This document shows positions 1 to 11,628 of a stretch of DNA of 64,000 nt, in pieces. The stretch's first letter is position 1. Each line of letters opens with the position of its first letter. This DNA comes from Toxotes chatareus (Eukaryota; Chordata; Actinopteri; Toxotidae). Where the stretch lies: the NCBI GenBank assembly GCA_016801885.1, contig CM028889.1:24186001-24250000 (forward strand), given 5' to 3'. The translations under genes and the position numbers were made by a program. The notes beneath the pieces are model-generated. The model saw only the letters and a program-made list of their open reading frames with translations. It was not told the DNA's origin and searched no databases.

Positions 1-230
1 GCTGAGTGTAAAAGGATGAACCTGTCTGCCCACCTTGGACTTTTTGCCTGATATGTCCTACCTGATACTCATGTGTCTTTTAGGTGTTAAAGCAACATTA
101 ATATTCCTACATTTGAATGATTCCAAATGGCAGTCTGATTGATTTATTGATTGATTATATTTTTTTAATTCACTGCTACATCTTAGGTTTCTGTGGTGAG
201 CAGCTGCCTGCTGACAGGTGAAGCAGTTAC

Positions 231-884
231 CAGGTGAAGGACGTCACTGCTCATCTTGACCAGGAAGCCATGCAGAGCTCCGGAGTAGGTCTGCAGGATC
301 TCCAGCAGGTAGCCTCTCCTGGCCGCTTTGGCTCTCAGCCTCCGGATGGTCCTCTGGACGTGAGACCCGTGAGTCCCCTGTCGCAGTATGACCAGGTACT
401 GACCGGGCATGCGCCATGCGGCCTGGAGCACAGCACAGGGAATAGGGTACAGGTGCTCTGTCCCAGCGCATTTACAGGGAAAATGACTCATTCTTTCAAA
501 AGGTTAGAGATATTAAAAAGATCACATAGAATTGCAGCCTTAATGGCTTATCATAAGGCCGAGATCCTTCATTAATATAGTGAAATCTTTTACAATAAAC
601 AAAGTCTTAAAACTTGTCTGATGCTCAAACTCAGGTAGAAACAGGCAGTGACAGGCTGTTGGCGGTCCGGAGAAGGTGCGCTCCAGCGCCTCTGACACAG
701 CCATTCTTACCTTGTTGCACCTGAGAAACTCAGCAGCGGGCTCGGCTCCGGATTCAGGCTGAGTCCCGTCCTCACGGATCAGATCCAGGATCATTTCGTC
801 GTCCTCGGGGTAGTCCTGCGCGCTCATGGCCAAGGATGCGCACAGGCACAGCGCCCAGCCAATCCAAGCTGAGGTGCGACGCAT
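231..884 (-). CDS. pcsk9: PCSK9 (proprotein convertase subtilisin/kexin type 9), first two coding exons, partial
   Basis: Secreted subtilisin-family protein that, in mammals, binds the LDL receptor and sends it to lysosomes. Exons on the minus strand are 884-711 (58 codons) and 422-231 (64 codons), both phase 0, with donors GTAAGA and GTAACT and a good pyrimidine-rich acceptor. Exon 1 starts with a signal peptide (hydrophobic residues about 7-20), then an acidic stretch (DYPEDDE) like the acidic N-terminus of the human prodomain. Exon 2 is 192 nt and encodes the inhibitor-I9 prodomain core, with WRMPGQYLVIL, AARRGYLLEIL and GFLVKMS closely matching human PCSK9. The catalytic domain and C-terminal domain are missing because the gene runs off the left edge; positions 1-230 are intron 2. 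Identification is secure from the prodomain and from the neighbours bsnd, TMEM61-like genes and dhcr24. Confidence 0.93.
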
Positions 885-1700
885 TCTTCACACCTCTTGG
901 ACCGTTTCCAGTAAAATTATCAGGGTAAGCACTAAATGACACAAATCCTCAATGGAGAGTTTTTATTTCAGTCTGAGACAGATGTCCAGATGTTTTGGTG
1001 TCTCCGACAGGCGCGCGCCCTCTGCTTCTGACAGCCTGATAACCCTCCAACCATCGATTCTTTTTTTTTTTTTTTTTTTTTTTTTTTTGGGGGAGAAAAA
1101 AAATCGAACAATTGATTCTTATAATTCAAGGCGGGGACTGGTGACGTCTCCGGGGCTCACGCCACCGCTTTTGTATCGAATGATTCTCCTCCGTTAAAAA
1201 CACCTCTTACTGTGGAGGAGTCATGTTTCATGCTCGCCCCCAAAAACCACCCTGTAATGATTGCATGTCAATCTGAACTGAGAAAACACGTCCTCTCAGT
1301 TCAAGTTGATTTGTTGATGCTGTTTTAAAGCGCACTTAATGTCAACAGTGTGAGTTACGCATGCAAGTGCAAGTACTCCCAAACGCACATTATGCTGCGT
1401 GGTTGCGCGCAGATAAGCTGTCAGAGAGGGATCTTATATGTGTAAGTTATTTTTTAAAAATCTCTAATAGTTTAATTAATCAGTCTCAGGGCTGAGGTGC
1501 GCTCAGACGTATATAAAACCCCTTGATCTCTATACAACTACATGGCGTCGCTCTCTGTCAGCTTAACTCATTTCAAACTATTACTAACACGGTTAGAATA
1601 AAAAATAAATAAATAAATAAATAAAACGCATTGTTGTTGTTAAGATATGCAGTGGACTTAAAGGGACAGTCCACGAATTTTACACATGCAGATCAGTTTA
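885..1700. other. pcsk9 5' flank
   Basis: No gene is visible. It holds the presumed pcsk9 promoter, including the sterol element at 1156-1165, a T28 run at 1061-1088, and a TAAA-rich run near 1603-1625. A TATATAAAA box at 1511-1519 faces the plus strand, with an ATG about 25 bp downstream that opens only a 19-codon frame. Confidence 0.5.
1156..1165 (-). promoter_or_regulatory. Sterol response element candidate upstream of pcsk9
   Basis: Read on the minus strand this is GTGGCGTGAG, nine of ten bases of the human PCSK9 sterol response element GTGGCGTGAT. It lies about 275 bp upstream of the pcsk9 start codon, close to the human spacing. A T-rich half site TTTTTAAC lies about 27 bp further upstream (1193-1200). 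That is where the human promoter has its HNF1 site, but the match to HNF1 is weak. Function is inferred. Confidence 0.55.
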
Positions 1701-2469
1701 CTCGCCCTGAGAAAACAGACAGATAATGTCCTCTGGGACTCTGGGTCATCGGGGTTACCTTGGATTGAGCTGGATGAGGTTCACATCAAATGTGCAAGTG
1801 CAACATTGTGGAGAGGAAAGACCGTATTTCCAATGCAAAGGGTGGTTCGTGTGTGTGGGACGGCCGCACAACCACAGACACACACGCTGCACTGCTGTCC
1901 CCCTGGTTCTGCAGCTGAAGTTCAACTAAATCAGACTTCAAAAACCAAACATTTGACCTCTGCAGCACACAGGACTCTGGTCTGTCACTGTGGAGAGGAA
2001 TAGTAGGAGATTAATTTGGTGCATTTGTGATCTCATGTACCTGCACTGTCTGATCTGACAGGTGCTTGACTACAAAATATCAAGCATGGAAGAATATATA
2101 ACAGAGGCTGGGGTTTACTGGGTTAGAAAATGAATGTGATTCAGGAATCCTGAGTTAAGCTGGTGGCATGAAGTTCGAAAGTTATGGGCATTTACCAGGC
2201 AGGGAGGGCGTAATGAAAGATGTGGCTGAGTTGCATTATGGGAATTGTAGATCTAGTCATTTTTGGAGCTTGACCCATACTACAGAATACTACAGGCTAA
2301 AAGCCATGATAGATATTTCAGGATATCTGGTGCATCAGTTCTTCTTTTTTGCAAGTCCTCCAGCTTTATGGAAGTGAAATACTTTGTTGCTAGAAATCAT
2401 GGGCACAAAAATGTGTTTTAATGGACTTAAAGTGTCGGACAGTGCAGTGTCTTCCTGGCTAATACATAC

Positions 2470-2504
<35 letters not shown>

Positions 2505-4071
2505 TGTGTGCGCTCGCGTGCACGTGCATGTGCCTTTACTCTTTCTCTGTCTTTCCTTCATATAGTAAATAGTGCCATCTTCTGGAACTACCATGCAGCA
2601 TTTATTTAATTCCTTGTCAACTCAGACATTGTTCTGCTTCGTGTGACTTCACTGTGCTGTTTGAGCTTCACTTTGCAGACTGATGTATGTTTGTTTTCGC
2701 ATTCATCTGCCGAACGGAGGGAGGTGGGGTGGGGGTTGTCTGAGTTCGTGATTTGAAATGAAAGACATTTGCAAACTCACAGATTCATTTTTCAGTGAGG
2801 CAAAAGGAGCAGATATGCTTTTGACAATCTACAAGTAGTTCATTAAACTTTTTTGTCAAAATACAATACAGTACTAGACCAATTATTCAAAGCAGAGAAT
2901 TTTTTTATGTCTCTAGGCACTTCACAATGATGCAAGTGGTGCAAAACTGTTCATAGAGAATCAGTCACTTCCGTTATTTGTACAAACTCAAACAGCATGA
3001 AGCCTGAGGGAGGCTGTCGTTCAGTAACAGGTCATAGAGAAGCATCAAACAGAGGACCCTCGTCTCTTTCCCGAGTGCCTCAGACCAGGTGCAGCGTGGG
3101 ACAGCTGTGACACTGGCTTCTCAGGGCCTGGGGGAGAAGTCTGCTGCTACTCGACTTTTGGCCACAGAAACCTGGCAGAGCCTCAGGATGCCTAAAATTA
3201 CATCAAAAGAATTGGGGTGTGGGGAGACAGAAATAGAAGTGTTGTTCTAGCATTTTGTCCTCATTTTCTTACTTTTTTTTTTTTTTTTTTTTTTTGGGTT
3301 ATCTGAGGCAGCGTTTTGCTGAGCATGCACGTCTTTATCCTACTGCTGAATGTTCATGTAATTACAAACACTCAAATGTAGGAGCTGCATGGTCCAACCT
3401 CCTTTTTCACCCGCTGGCCACTTCACTAACTGAGGCTTAAGTGCTTTAATCAAAGGAACATTAACTGTCCTTGTTAAGGGAGGGGGCAGGCATTACTTAT
3501 TAACAGTCTCCACCCTTATGTTTCCAAGTAATCTGCCCTTTCCGGCTACAACCTTCAGGCCACTATCGCTCCTTTTTGTTCTATTCCACTTCTTCTTTCA
3601 TCAACACGCTCATTTATCTCGCTCCTCTGCTCTGCTGCCTTTACATCACCATTCATTTTCCAGTAAAGATGATAAAATTAGGATCTACAGTTCATTAGTA
3701 GAGACCACCCCCCCCCCCCCTTCACATTATGCTGCTGCTGTCGCCATGTTTGCCCACTAGATGATGGTCACTTAGCATGCTGAGATACACCACAGAGGGA
3801 CCACAGGGGATAATTAAGGCCTTGATGAACACCCACTTGTCTGTAGGCCATTAGGACATTGTGTGTGTTTGTGAATGTGTGTGTGACATTACCTTCCATC
3901 TTTTCCATCAGCAGAAGTGCACACTAGATCCTCTAGACCTTTCCTCTGAATTGGTGCAGCCACAATAACCTAGCAAACACAATGTCTCCGTTAACAAATC
4001 CATTCTTGCAAGACAGCAATCATACTAACCATTTCCCGTCTTTCTTTCCAACACACACAGTCTGTATCTAC
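1701..4071. other. Intergenic or bsnd intron/tail region without recognisable exon
   Basis: Contains a (TG)n tract at 2473-2500, a T23 run at 3273-3295 and a C13 run at 3708-3720. Two stretches on the minus strand have acceptor- and donor-like ends: about 3943-3891, and about 3190-3080 (an open stretch of roughly 36 codons). Neither translates into anything resembling the barttin tail. Confidence 0.4.
2473..2500. repeat. (TG)n microsatellite
   Basis: About 14 TG units followed by a CG/TG-mixed tract to about 2,530. Confidence 0.9.
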
Positions 4072-4248
4072 CTTGGGATAGCACTGGCACAGGCTCCACA
4101 CAGTCCCAACACACACCATGGTGATGCCCAGAGCAACCATTGTGGCGTAGATGTGCGGTCGCTCCTGAGTCATGATGAAGAGGCCGACTGCCACCACACA
4201 CAACCCGGCCGTTATCAGCCCATACCGGTACGGTTTCCCCTCTGCCAT
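4072..4248 (-). CDS. bsnd: Barttin-like first coding exon (chloride channel ClC-K accessory subunit), rest of gene not found
   Basis: Barttin is the beta subunit that carries ClC-K chloride channels to the plasma membrane in kidney and inner ear. This 59-codon exon encodes MAEGKPYRYG, two membrane helices (about residues 9-29 and 34-54) and ends WSLCQCYPK at a phase-0 donor GTAGAT. Human barttin exon 1 has the same length to CYPK. R8 and G10, both sites of Bartter type IV mutations in human, are kept, as are C54 and C56, the palmitoylated cysteines. Human G47 is V here, while G48 is kept. An in-frame Met four codons upstream (4260) is possible, but the start at 4248 aligns with human. The cytoplasmic tail should lie between about 900 and 4060, but no convincing exon with a PPxY tail could be seen. 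The gene is therefore either strongly diverged downstream or truncated. Confidence 0.8.
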
Positions 4249-5348
4249 CGCTGCAATCACTGCCTGATAATGTAAACTTGGAACTGAGGCACCTGTAGTT
4301 CAGTGAGAAACAATTTGGTTTTTTTGTGTGTCAGGGCTTGAAGGTGAGGGTGGAGAAAACGCAGTCAGGGTTCCACTCTGCTGCTTATTACAGCCTGCAG
4401 ACAGCCTGCTCAGGTCAGGTATAAAATTGCAGGTGTGTGTGTACCTGATAGGTCACCTTGCCTTGAGCTGCTAGCAACAAAGGAGACTCGCAACTCAGCT
4501 TTTGAACAGCACTGAGTTGACTGTTTGTGTTTGCTTGGTTTGGACATGATTGTAAATAAGCCTGCGTTTCCCTTTCCCACCTTTCCGGAGCTTCCTTCTT
4601 TTAAATCAACAATCCATTATTTCTAAGAGCAACACCACCCACAGAGAGCTCTGTAGCTATTCATTAACTCAAGTTTATAGAAACATCACAACACAGAATG
4701 AACAGTGGACACTCTGCAAACACTGGATACAAAGCTGAAAGATGAATAACGCTGTACTGTTTACATTCTGCTGTCACTGCTAAAGGCACTTTGCATCAGA
4801 GTAAGCTGTCAATTAATCTTGTGTAAAGTCATGACGGCAAAGAGCGAAGATCCAAAGAGAAGCCTTGAGGAAAGTTTTTATTGTGTTTGAAGAAGAGTGC
4901 TATGCATCCACAGTAGTAGGTCACATAAATTCAAGCAGGCCAATAAAGTATCCTAATTATGTGTCTACAGGAGTCCCGCAGCCAATCTGTTGACACGATT
5001 CCCTTAAGTTTGTTGTAAAAGTTACATGTTGCTGGTCTCGAGAAAGGCCCCTTAATGTAGAGTGAAGCAGTTGCAGTGATCATTTCAATTCCGTTTAAAA
5101 TCAATCACAACACACACACACGGTGGCGACACTGGGGCTCAGTGTGTAAGTCTTTAACCAGCTGCAGTCTCTTCTTGCTCCTTGGTTCGTGTTTTGGATC
5201 AGCATGGCTCTCCTAAGGCACACAAGAGGCCCCTCTGCAGTGCATACGCCACCAATATATCACCAATAGCACCGACTGTTCGTTAAAGGTTCCCTCTGAG
5301 AATCGAAGATAAAAGGCACTGACACGAAGTAAAGATGTCCGCCAGAGG

Positions 5349-7499
5349 TTAAATCTGCTCGTTGTCCTCCTGGCTTTTCATCACCGTGTCGTAGGACGGA
5401 GGCGGCTCCATAGTCCAGGGCGGCGGGGTGGATGGGAGGGAGGCTTCAGGCTCCGGTCTCTGGCTGACAGAATCCGTCGACATCTCCCGACGAATTCGGT
5501 CCAACCTCCTGAAGAGAGAACGCAAGAGAACCAATTACTAAAAGGAGTTTAGCGGACACTTCAGCTGACAGTCGTCTGTTTTTAGCAATTACACTCTAAC
5601 TTACACCTCAAATCTTTCCAGAACCTACTCTTCAATTGACATTCAGCTCGTTTCAGTGATTACATTTCACCTAACACTTCAACTGCTTTCAGTGTTGACA
5701 CTTTTTAGCGATAACTTTCACTTCTGCTCCTTTTACCACTGGCAGTTGTCTCCTTTCAGGGATTACTTTTTACCTAAAACTCCAATTGCTTTCAGCACTC
5801 ACACTTCAGCTGACAGACAGCTTCTTTCAGTGATTTCAGTTCAGCCAACACTTCAACTAACTGCACATTAGTCCTTAAATTGATTGTCAACTCCTTTTAG
5901 TGACTGCACTTTATCTTACACCTCAAGTCCTTTCAGCGCTAATACTTCAGCACATAGATACCTCATTTCAGTAATTACAGTTTATTTTACACTTCAGCTC
6001 CTTTCTGTGTTTACACAATTAAAAATTCGGTTCTTGCCTGCTTATCAGCTGGTTCCACCCATTTATGAAAAGTAGCAGCAGAAAAATGGTGACAGTGGTT
6101 TATAAGACTGACACAACTGTACATGTTTTAAATCCACATACAGTAATAACATCATTTAAATATTTAATGTGAAAAGCATTAACTACTCCTAGCAACTGCC
6201 GCAGCTCGAATAAAGGAAGGGAAACAAAATGGCAACTCAGTCCGATTATCAGGCTGCTTAAACATCAGCTCACTTTGGTGCTTCCTCATTTCTTCCATCC
6301 TTCCTTCATTTCAAAACACAGCATTACTCTTCCTACAGTCCTTACTCCTTCAGCTGCTCCTTCGCTCACAGCATTTGCCTCTGAATATGCAGTGTCTAGT
6401 TTACAAACTTTATAATCCCGTCGATGGGTTTATTTCATCATTCTAATCCCTAAAAACAAATCTGTAAATCGTTTGTCAGCAGTGTGAGTCTCACGTTTAA
6501 AAGACAGTTCAGGATTACAAATACTGATCGTTCTGAGTTTAGTCGGCTCAGTGAGTCGAGGTTGAAAAAGCCCTGATGATGGAAACAGTGCTCCTGGCGT
6601 CTCTCTTCCATGGGGCTGGACAATGAGCAGAGCATGTCTTGTTTAAATTCACAGGCTATCGGAGATTGCTTCAGACAATGCCAGGGGGAGTCTGTCAGCC
6701 ACATTCATGTGTGTCTGCTGTTTGCTCCATGACCTACTTCTATAATCAGTCCATAATCACAAAATCTGGTGCTTTCCTATTCTTGGTGTCACAGGTCCAG
6801 TGTTTTCAAGTTGCTGAAGCGCTTCACTGCTCTTTGTCAAACTTTGCACAAGAACTAATACATGGTGATGTGTCCAAGAGATCTGTTCAACAACAGCACC
6901 TTTTGTCAGCTCATCTCCCTGCATGGTGTGCTCTGGCATTTATCTGTACGCCTTTATTTATCCTGAACAACACAAGGGAGGCCTGAAAAGTTATTTGCTT
7001 TGAATGTTTAAAGAGGAGGCAGGGTTGGTTTGTTAACAATAAAAAGGGAGTTTTCTAAGTCTGCTGTCCTCTGTGCAAGGGCTTTCCAACCTTCTTCTTG
7101 CCCCCCTCCAGATGCATTTTAACGCCCTAATTTTATATCTAGCCCTGTCTTCAAATCAGAATTTTAATTTGTCCAACTTTGGTTTAACTTTGGTGTTTCT
7201 TATGTTATACAGTGTTCGCCCCTACATGAGTACCTTTGTATGGCCAGGGCCTGCTGTGGGCTGAAGCGAGTTCCCGTGCGAGGACGCAGTAGGAAGTGTC
7301 CGGGCACCGCCGCCTGCAGATTCTTCATGGCCATGCAGAGACCACTGACCAGCAGGCCCACGCCCCCCAGGCCCAGGAACAACCCGACTCCAAACAGCGG
7401 AGCAGAGTTATAGGGCAGGCCCACGACCAGGACTATGACCCCCCCAGCAGTCATCAGCAGAATGCCCAGACAGAGCAGTAATCCCTTGGGAAGTGGCAT
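5349..7499 (-). CDS. TMEM61-like two-helix membrane protein A with PPxY tail
   Basis: Two coding exons on the minus strand, 7499-7234 (88 codons plus 2 nt) and 5508-5349, join in phase to give 141 aa. The donor is AAG/GTACTC and the acceptor CTCTCTTCAG. Residues about 5-28 and 34-57 are hydrophobic helices with glycine-rich faces. The second ends GLCMAMKN, comparable to GLLWSVK in human TMEM61 and GIIWSMC in barttin. The short cytoplasmic tail is rich in Pro and Ser and carries PPPSY (about 124-128), a PPxY motif of the kind bound by WW domains of NEDD4-type ubiquitin ligases. The location between bsnd and dhcr24 equals that of TMEM61 in human. The molecular role of TMEM61 is unknown to me. 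Orthology rests on position, architecture and short motifs, so the symbol is left blank. Confidence 0.72.
5570..6030. repeat. Degenerate minisatellite in the intron of TMEM61-like A
   Basis: About ten imperfect copies of a roughly 35-55-bp motif built around ACTTCAACT-CTTTCAGTGATTACA on the plus strand. Units are diverged and vary in length. Open frames here are a by-product of the pyrimidine-rich repeat and are not genes. Confidence 0.6.
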
Positions 7500-8700
7500 C
7501 TCCGGAGCCCTCTAGGAATTCACCTCTTCCAGGTACAGCTGCACCTCCACTTCAGGAGCAGCCAGTCTGTAGGAGAGAGAGGCGGGGGCTCATACACAGC
7601 ATCCAAGACTACGGCTGGGAATGGGTGTGTGTGTCTGGGTGTGTGGAAGTGAGTGATAGATGGAGAAAGGGGACAGAAGGAAAGTGACTTCAGGGGGAAA
7701 CAACAACGCACGCATGCAACATGTAAACGATCTCTGCGCGTGTGTGCGCGCTGCCATAAACATCGATCCTCTCTCTACCTGGTAGGAAGTCGCGGTGAGG
7801 AGCTGTTCAGCAGATGCGTGGGCTGAAAGCTTAACCATCTCTTTTCTCCTTTTCGCCAACTTTAGCTCTCCTCATGATGACCCCGTGGCTTCCTCCCGAG
7901 CTCTGAAAAACTCCGGGAAAAACAGTCCCTCCGCTTCAGTCCGTGTATCCTGCGACCCCGCCGCGCCTCTCTCATTATCTGCTGATCTGAAGCTTTGCTT
8001 TTCTCTCCCCGCAGGAGAAGCGGATCCGGGTTTGGATTGATTACGGCACCGAAAATCAGTAGGATAGGAGTTGATGTCGCATGTGGGCCGGGCACTGTTC
8101 GGTTTTCATCTGCCCACAGCAGCGCAGTAGCAGCAGCAGGAGGATCCGTGCGGTGTGAGGAAGTGTTTTTTTTTTATGAGGAAGGGTTTTTCAGTGACGA
8201 GGAATGGAGGGCAGGGCGGGCTGCACCGTCTCTACACTGTCACTTTGTCGCTGTTTGTACAAGCTATTTGCACAAGAACGGAATTACAGTCCCAGTTGAA
8301 TATGAACTGATAAGTAAAAAAACAAAACAACAACAAAAAAAACCAAAAACAAAACACACCCATTGCCTGAGGTGGAGCTCTGCTGGGGGTGGAGCGGGAT
8401 GATCCTTACTGGCCTGGGATGGGAGGGGGGCTCTAAGAGGAAATGGAAACTGGCTTGATGAGACTGTATTGATTAGAAATAAACTGAAGCGGTGGTTATT
8501 ATCTATTATAACAACGCTTCACCAGGAAGTTCGTGATTTCTCGATTTCTGATATGGATTTAATGCGCCTTTAACTTGTTGCCCGGAGTCGTTTAACTTCT
8601 TCAACTCGGAAATTCTCCCCATGAATTCACCCTCTACTGCTCCTACTCCTCTCTTTTCTGATCAGAGATCCTCTGATAATTAAAATTGATCACCCCACCA
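7500..8700. other. 5' flank of TMEM61-like A
   Basis: GC-richer than its surroundings and likely to hold the promoter and non-coding first exon of the minus-strand gene, although no exact start site can be fixed. An A-rich low-complexity tract is at 8317-8355. No protein-coding gene is supported on either strand. Confidence 0.4.
8689..8698 (+). promoter_or_regulatory. Exact LDLR-type SRE-1 decamer
   Basis: ATCACCCCAC is identical to the sterol regulatory element of the human LDL receptor promoter. It is followed within 20 bp by an E-box-like CACCTG. It lies between the two TMEM61-like genes, about 6 kb from dhcr24 and 7.8 kb from the pcsk9 start codon. A single decamer could arise by chance (about one per ten windows of this size). 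Confidence 0.3.
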
Positions 8701-10972
8701 CCCTCACCTGGATATTTTTCGGTATAAGTCTCTGGTGGCTCCGGTCTTCATGGTCTGGTTTCTCATTCTGCGTTGATCTTCAGGTTGATCTTGGTTGTGA
8801 AAACAGAGATGGGCAGCACATTTTCTGTGTTCCCATCCCAAAATGCACCATCATGGCCACCTCGGCTTTTCATTTGATTAATCAGAGACATGTTATCAAA
8901 CATTATAACACGTAAAAAATTACAATATTTGTAAACGGGAGGGTGTGGGGGACAAAAAGCCTTTCTCAAAGCGATGAGAGGATTAAGATTCTTTAAATTT
9001 AGGGAAAAACTGTCTATACTGTCAGATAATATTCAAAGTGTGGTCTGAGACTAGAAAACAAGCCCATGAATGAGACAACAAAGCGTCTGAGATCGTCTCC
9101 CTCGTGACTATTTTATTAGATAAAGTTAAATACACACATACAGGGTTCGAAAACGTGAAGAGCATAAAACATATCAATCATAGAAGCATGCACATTCATT
9201 CATTTAAAAGGAACAGGGTGGACTGTTGGTAATTGTGATTCCTATCAGTTCTCATGTTGTAGGCAGTGTGTGTGTGTGTGTGTTTGTACGTGTGTGCGCG
9301 CATGCGTGCAAGTCCATCAGAGCAGCTGAAGTCAGTTGTCCTTGTGCTGTCAAAGATCACAACAGTGTACTTCTGGTCATCAGTTTAGTTCAGTGTAGTG
9401 CAGCATCTTATTTTAGAGGTCATGAAGGCTGTGGGACTCCTCCTCTTCCTCTGCACAAATAAGTCAATATAGCAACTGTATCAGGACGGACAGTAACACA
9501 CACCATCCACTGTTGTGTTTTCCACATACACCAGTATTTTCTAACTGAAAAATAAGTGAAACAAAATCTAATGTTTGGTAGTTGATAATGAAAAAAAGCA
9601 TAAAATTTCACCTTTTACATAGTTAACAATGAATAATATACTTTTTTTTTTTTAGTTACATTGATTTGGAGCATGTTTTAGTTAAAGACATTTACTTTTT
9701 TAATTCTTCCTTGTTGGTCCATTCATACCCTTCTGGCAGTTCTTCAGTATAAAAGATTTTAGAGATGGCTGCTAAACAGCATCTTTTTTTCCCCCACAAC
9801 TTCCATGTTTGACGTTTAACATTTGATTTTAAAACAACATAGGAATGCATTTGGAGTGGTCACTTCTCTAATCTTGAAAATTATAGACTCCCACCAGCAC
9901 CTGAATGTCTCACGGCAAAGGAGTTTTACAAACAGCTAATGCTTTTAATGTGCTTAATTGCCTTCCCCAAACAAGTTTCAATCTCTACAGGCTGATTGCC
10001 ACATTGCACTAACATGCATGGATATCAACAGACATCTGGAAAGAAGGAAAAACATATTAAAAATGTACAAACAAGGAAAAACACTGATGTGATCCTTTTA
10101 AACAGTCAGATTCTATGGTTACAATAGGTCAAGTTGTAATATTTAAAACTCAGTGGTGAGCAGTGGAAAAACATATGGTCAGATGAGTCATCATTCCCCT
10201 GCCTTCAACAAGCTGATGAGTACATGTGTGGCACACAAACTAAAAGACCTCTGCAGGCCTGGGTGCCAGTTTCCCCGAATGAATTATCACATCTGTCTTG
10301 TGGTGGAGCATGTTAGTCCTGATGGGGAAAGCATTTTTTCTGAATGACGTTTTTGCCTTTCCCAGAGGATTCCCAAGGGTCACAACATCCTGGCTAGAAA
10401 AGAGAGAAAACACTCCTCTGCCATCACCAGGGGAATCCCAGAAAGGACGAGTTAATCCAGTTAACCAGATCTTTTGACCTGAACTTTATGGAAATCCTGG
10501 ATTTCCTGTGTGCATGTGTTGTCATGGCAACTGATCCCTTAAACTGTCCTGCATATAGCAGGTTAACGTGATCTTGAACCCTGCCTGGTTTTTAAGCTCC
10601 AGTTGAAAACACCAATTTAGTATGAAGTTCAGATTTGTATTGGCAGAGTCTTTGCAAAACACTTTAGTCACTGCACTAGAAAACAAGAATTTATTAGCTT
10701 TTATATTTATGGCGTTTTAACAGTTAATAAAGACAATTTGCAGCCTGTAGGTACATTTTGACTTTTACATCATTATCTCTCATTGCAAATATCATGTAGG
10801 TCAAAATAAGATAAAAGAATTAGAAGAGTTCATTAAACATAATTGTGTTCTTTGAGCAAACGTTTAAGGAGGCAAACCTGAGGGATATTTAAACACTATT
10901 TCCACCATATGGAGGTAACTGTGACCTACCAACTGTCTTGCCAGGCAAATAAGATGTTCAAGAACAAAAATA

Positions 10973-10973
<1 letters not shown>
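8701..10973. other. Intergenic, no gene seen
   Basis: AT-rich sequence with a short (TG)n/(CG) tract near 9267-9310. No exon with family resemblance was found on either strand, and the open frames are short and have biased composition. Confidence 0.5.

Positions 10974-11030
<57 letters not shown>
10974..11030. repeat. (TG)n microsatellite
   Basis: About 28 uninterrupted TG units; likely to be polymorphic in length. Confidence 0.95.
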
Positions 11031-11032
<2 letters not shown>

Positions 11033-11065
11033 AGATGTGCTCTGTGCTTGATATGTCTGCTGTGT

Positions 11066-11260
11066 GTTAGCTTAGCTTAGCATAAGGGCTGAAAGTCTTT
11101 ATTATCCAGCATGTAACCCGATGTATTTTTGTTGTTTTATACGTCAAGGTTTGTACAGATTAAAGAAACCAGATGCAGTGTGTTATTTAATGAGCTATAG
11201 AGGTGCTGGTAGGTGGATTTTGTCACCTTTGGACTGACCTAGGCTCTCTTTCTTAAACTT
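11066..11260. mobile_element. Half copy of a teleost fold-back (MITE-like) repeat
   Basis: Begins with GTTAGCTTAGCTTAGCATAA and continues through a segment with GAGGTGCTGGTAGGTGGATT, both typical of a repeat I recognise from many fish genomes. It shares the GTTAGCTTAGCAT core with the more complete copy at 12,240-12,560. There is no coding capacity. Confidence 0.55.
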
Positions 11261-11628
11261 CCTGTTTGGAATACCAGCTTGATCTCAACCAAACTTAGTA
11301 TTTGTGTGTGATATTGTGTCCCTTCAAGATAGTTTAAAACACTTATATAATGTTAATTAATACACAGTGAAATGGTGGCTTGTAGTGGCCATGCATTTCA
11401 TGAAGAAGAAGAAAAAAGTGTTTCGGTGCTTTACTTTGGTCTGATAAGGCTGAGTTCACCATATATTTTGAGTATTTGCTAACCCCTGCATTGTAATTAC
11501 AGAAATCATGCGAGGACCCAAGAAAGAAGCATGCTTCAAGTATTTGATAAAGTTTGTTGCTGTCAAAAGGCAGCCACAGTAGAGTATGAGTGAGCCCCAG
11601 CGAGGCAGGGTATCTACATCGTCCAGCA

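Noticed and set aside
3891..3943. Possible second bsnd exon (minus strand) with acceptor CAATTCAG and donor GTAATG
   Set aside because: Phase is compatible, but the 17-residue translation does not resemble the barttin segment that follows CYPK.
5656..6075. Two plus-strand open frames of 63-71 codons
   Set aside because: Products of the degenerate minisatellite in the intron of TMEM61-like A.
9137..9150. GGTTCGAAAA as a tRNA B box
   Set aside because: No matching A box upstream and no cloverleaf can be drawn.
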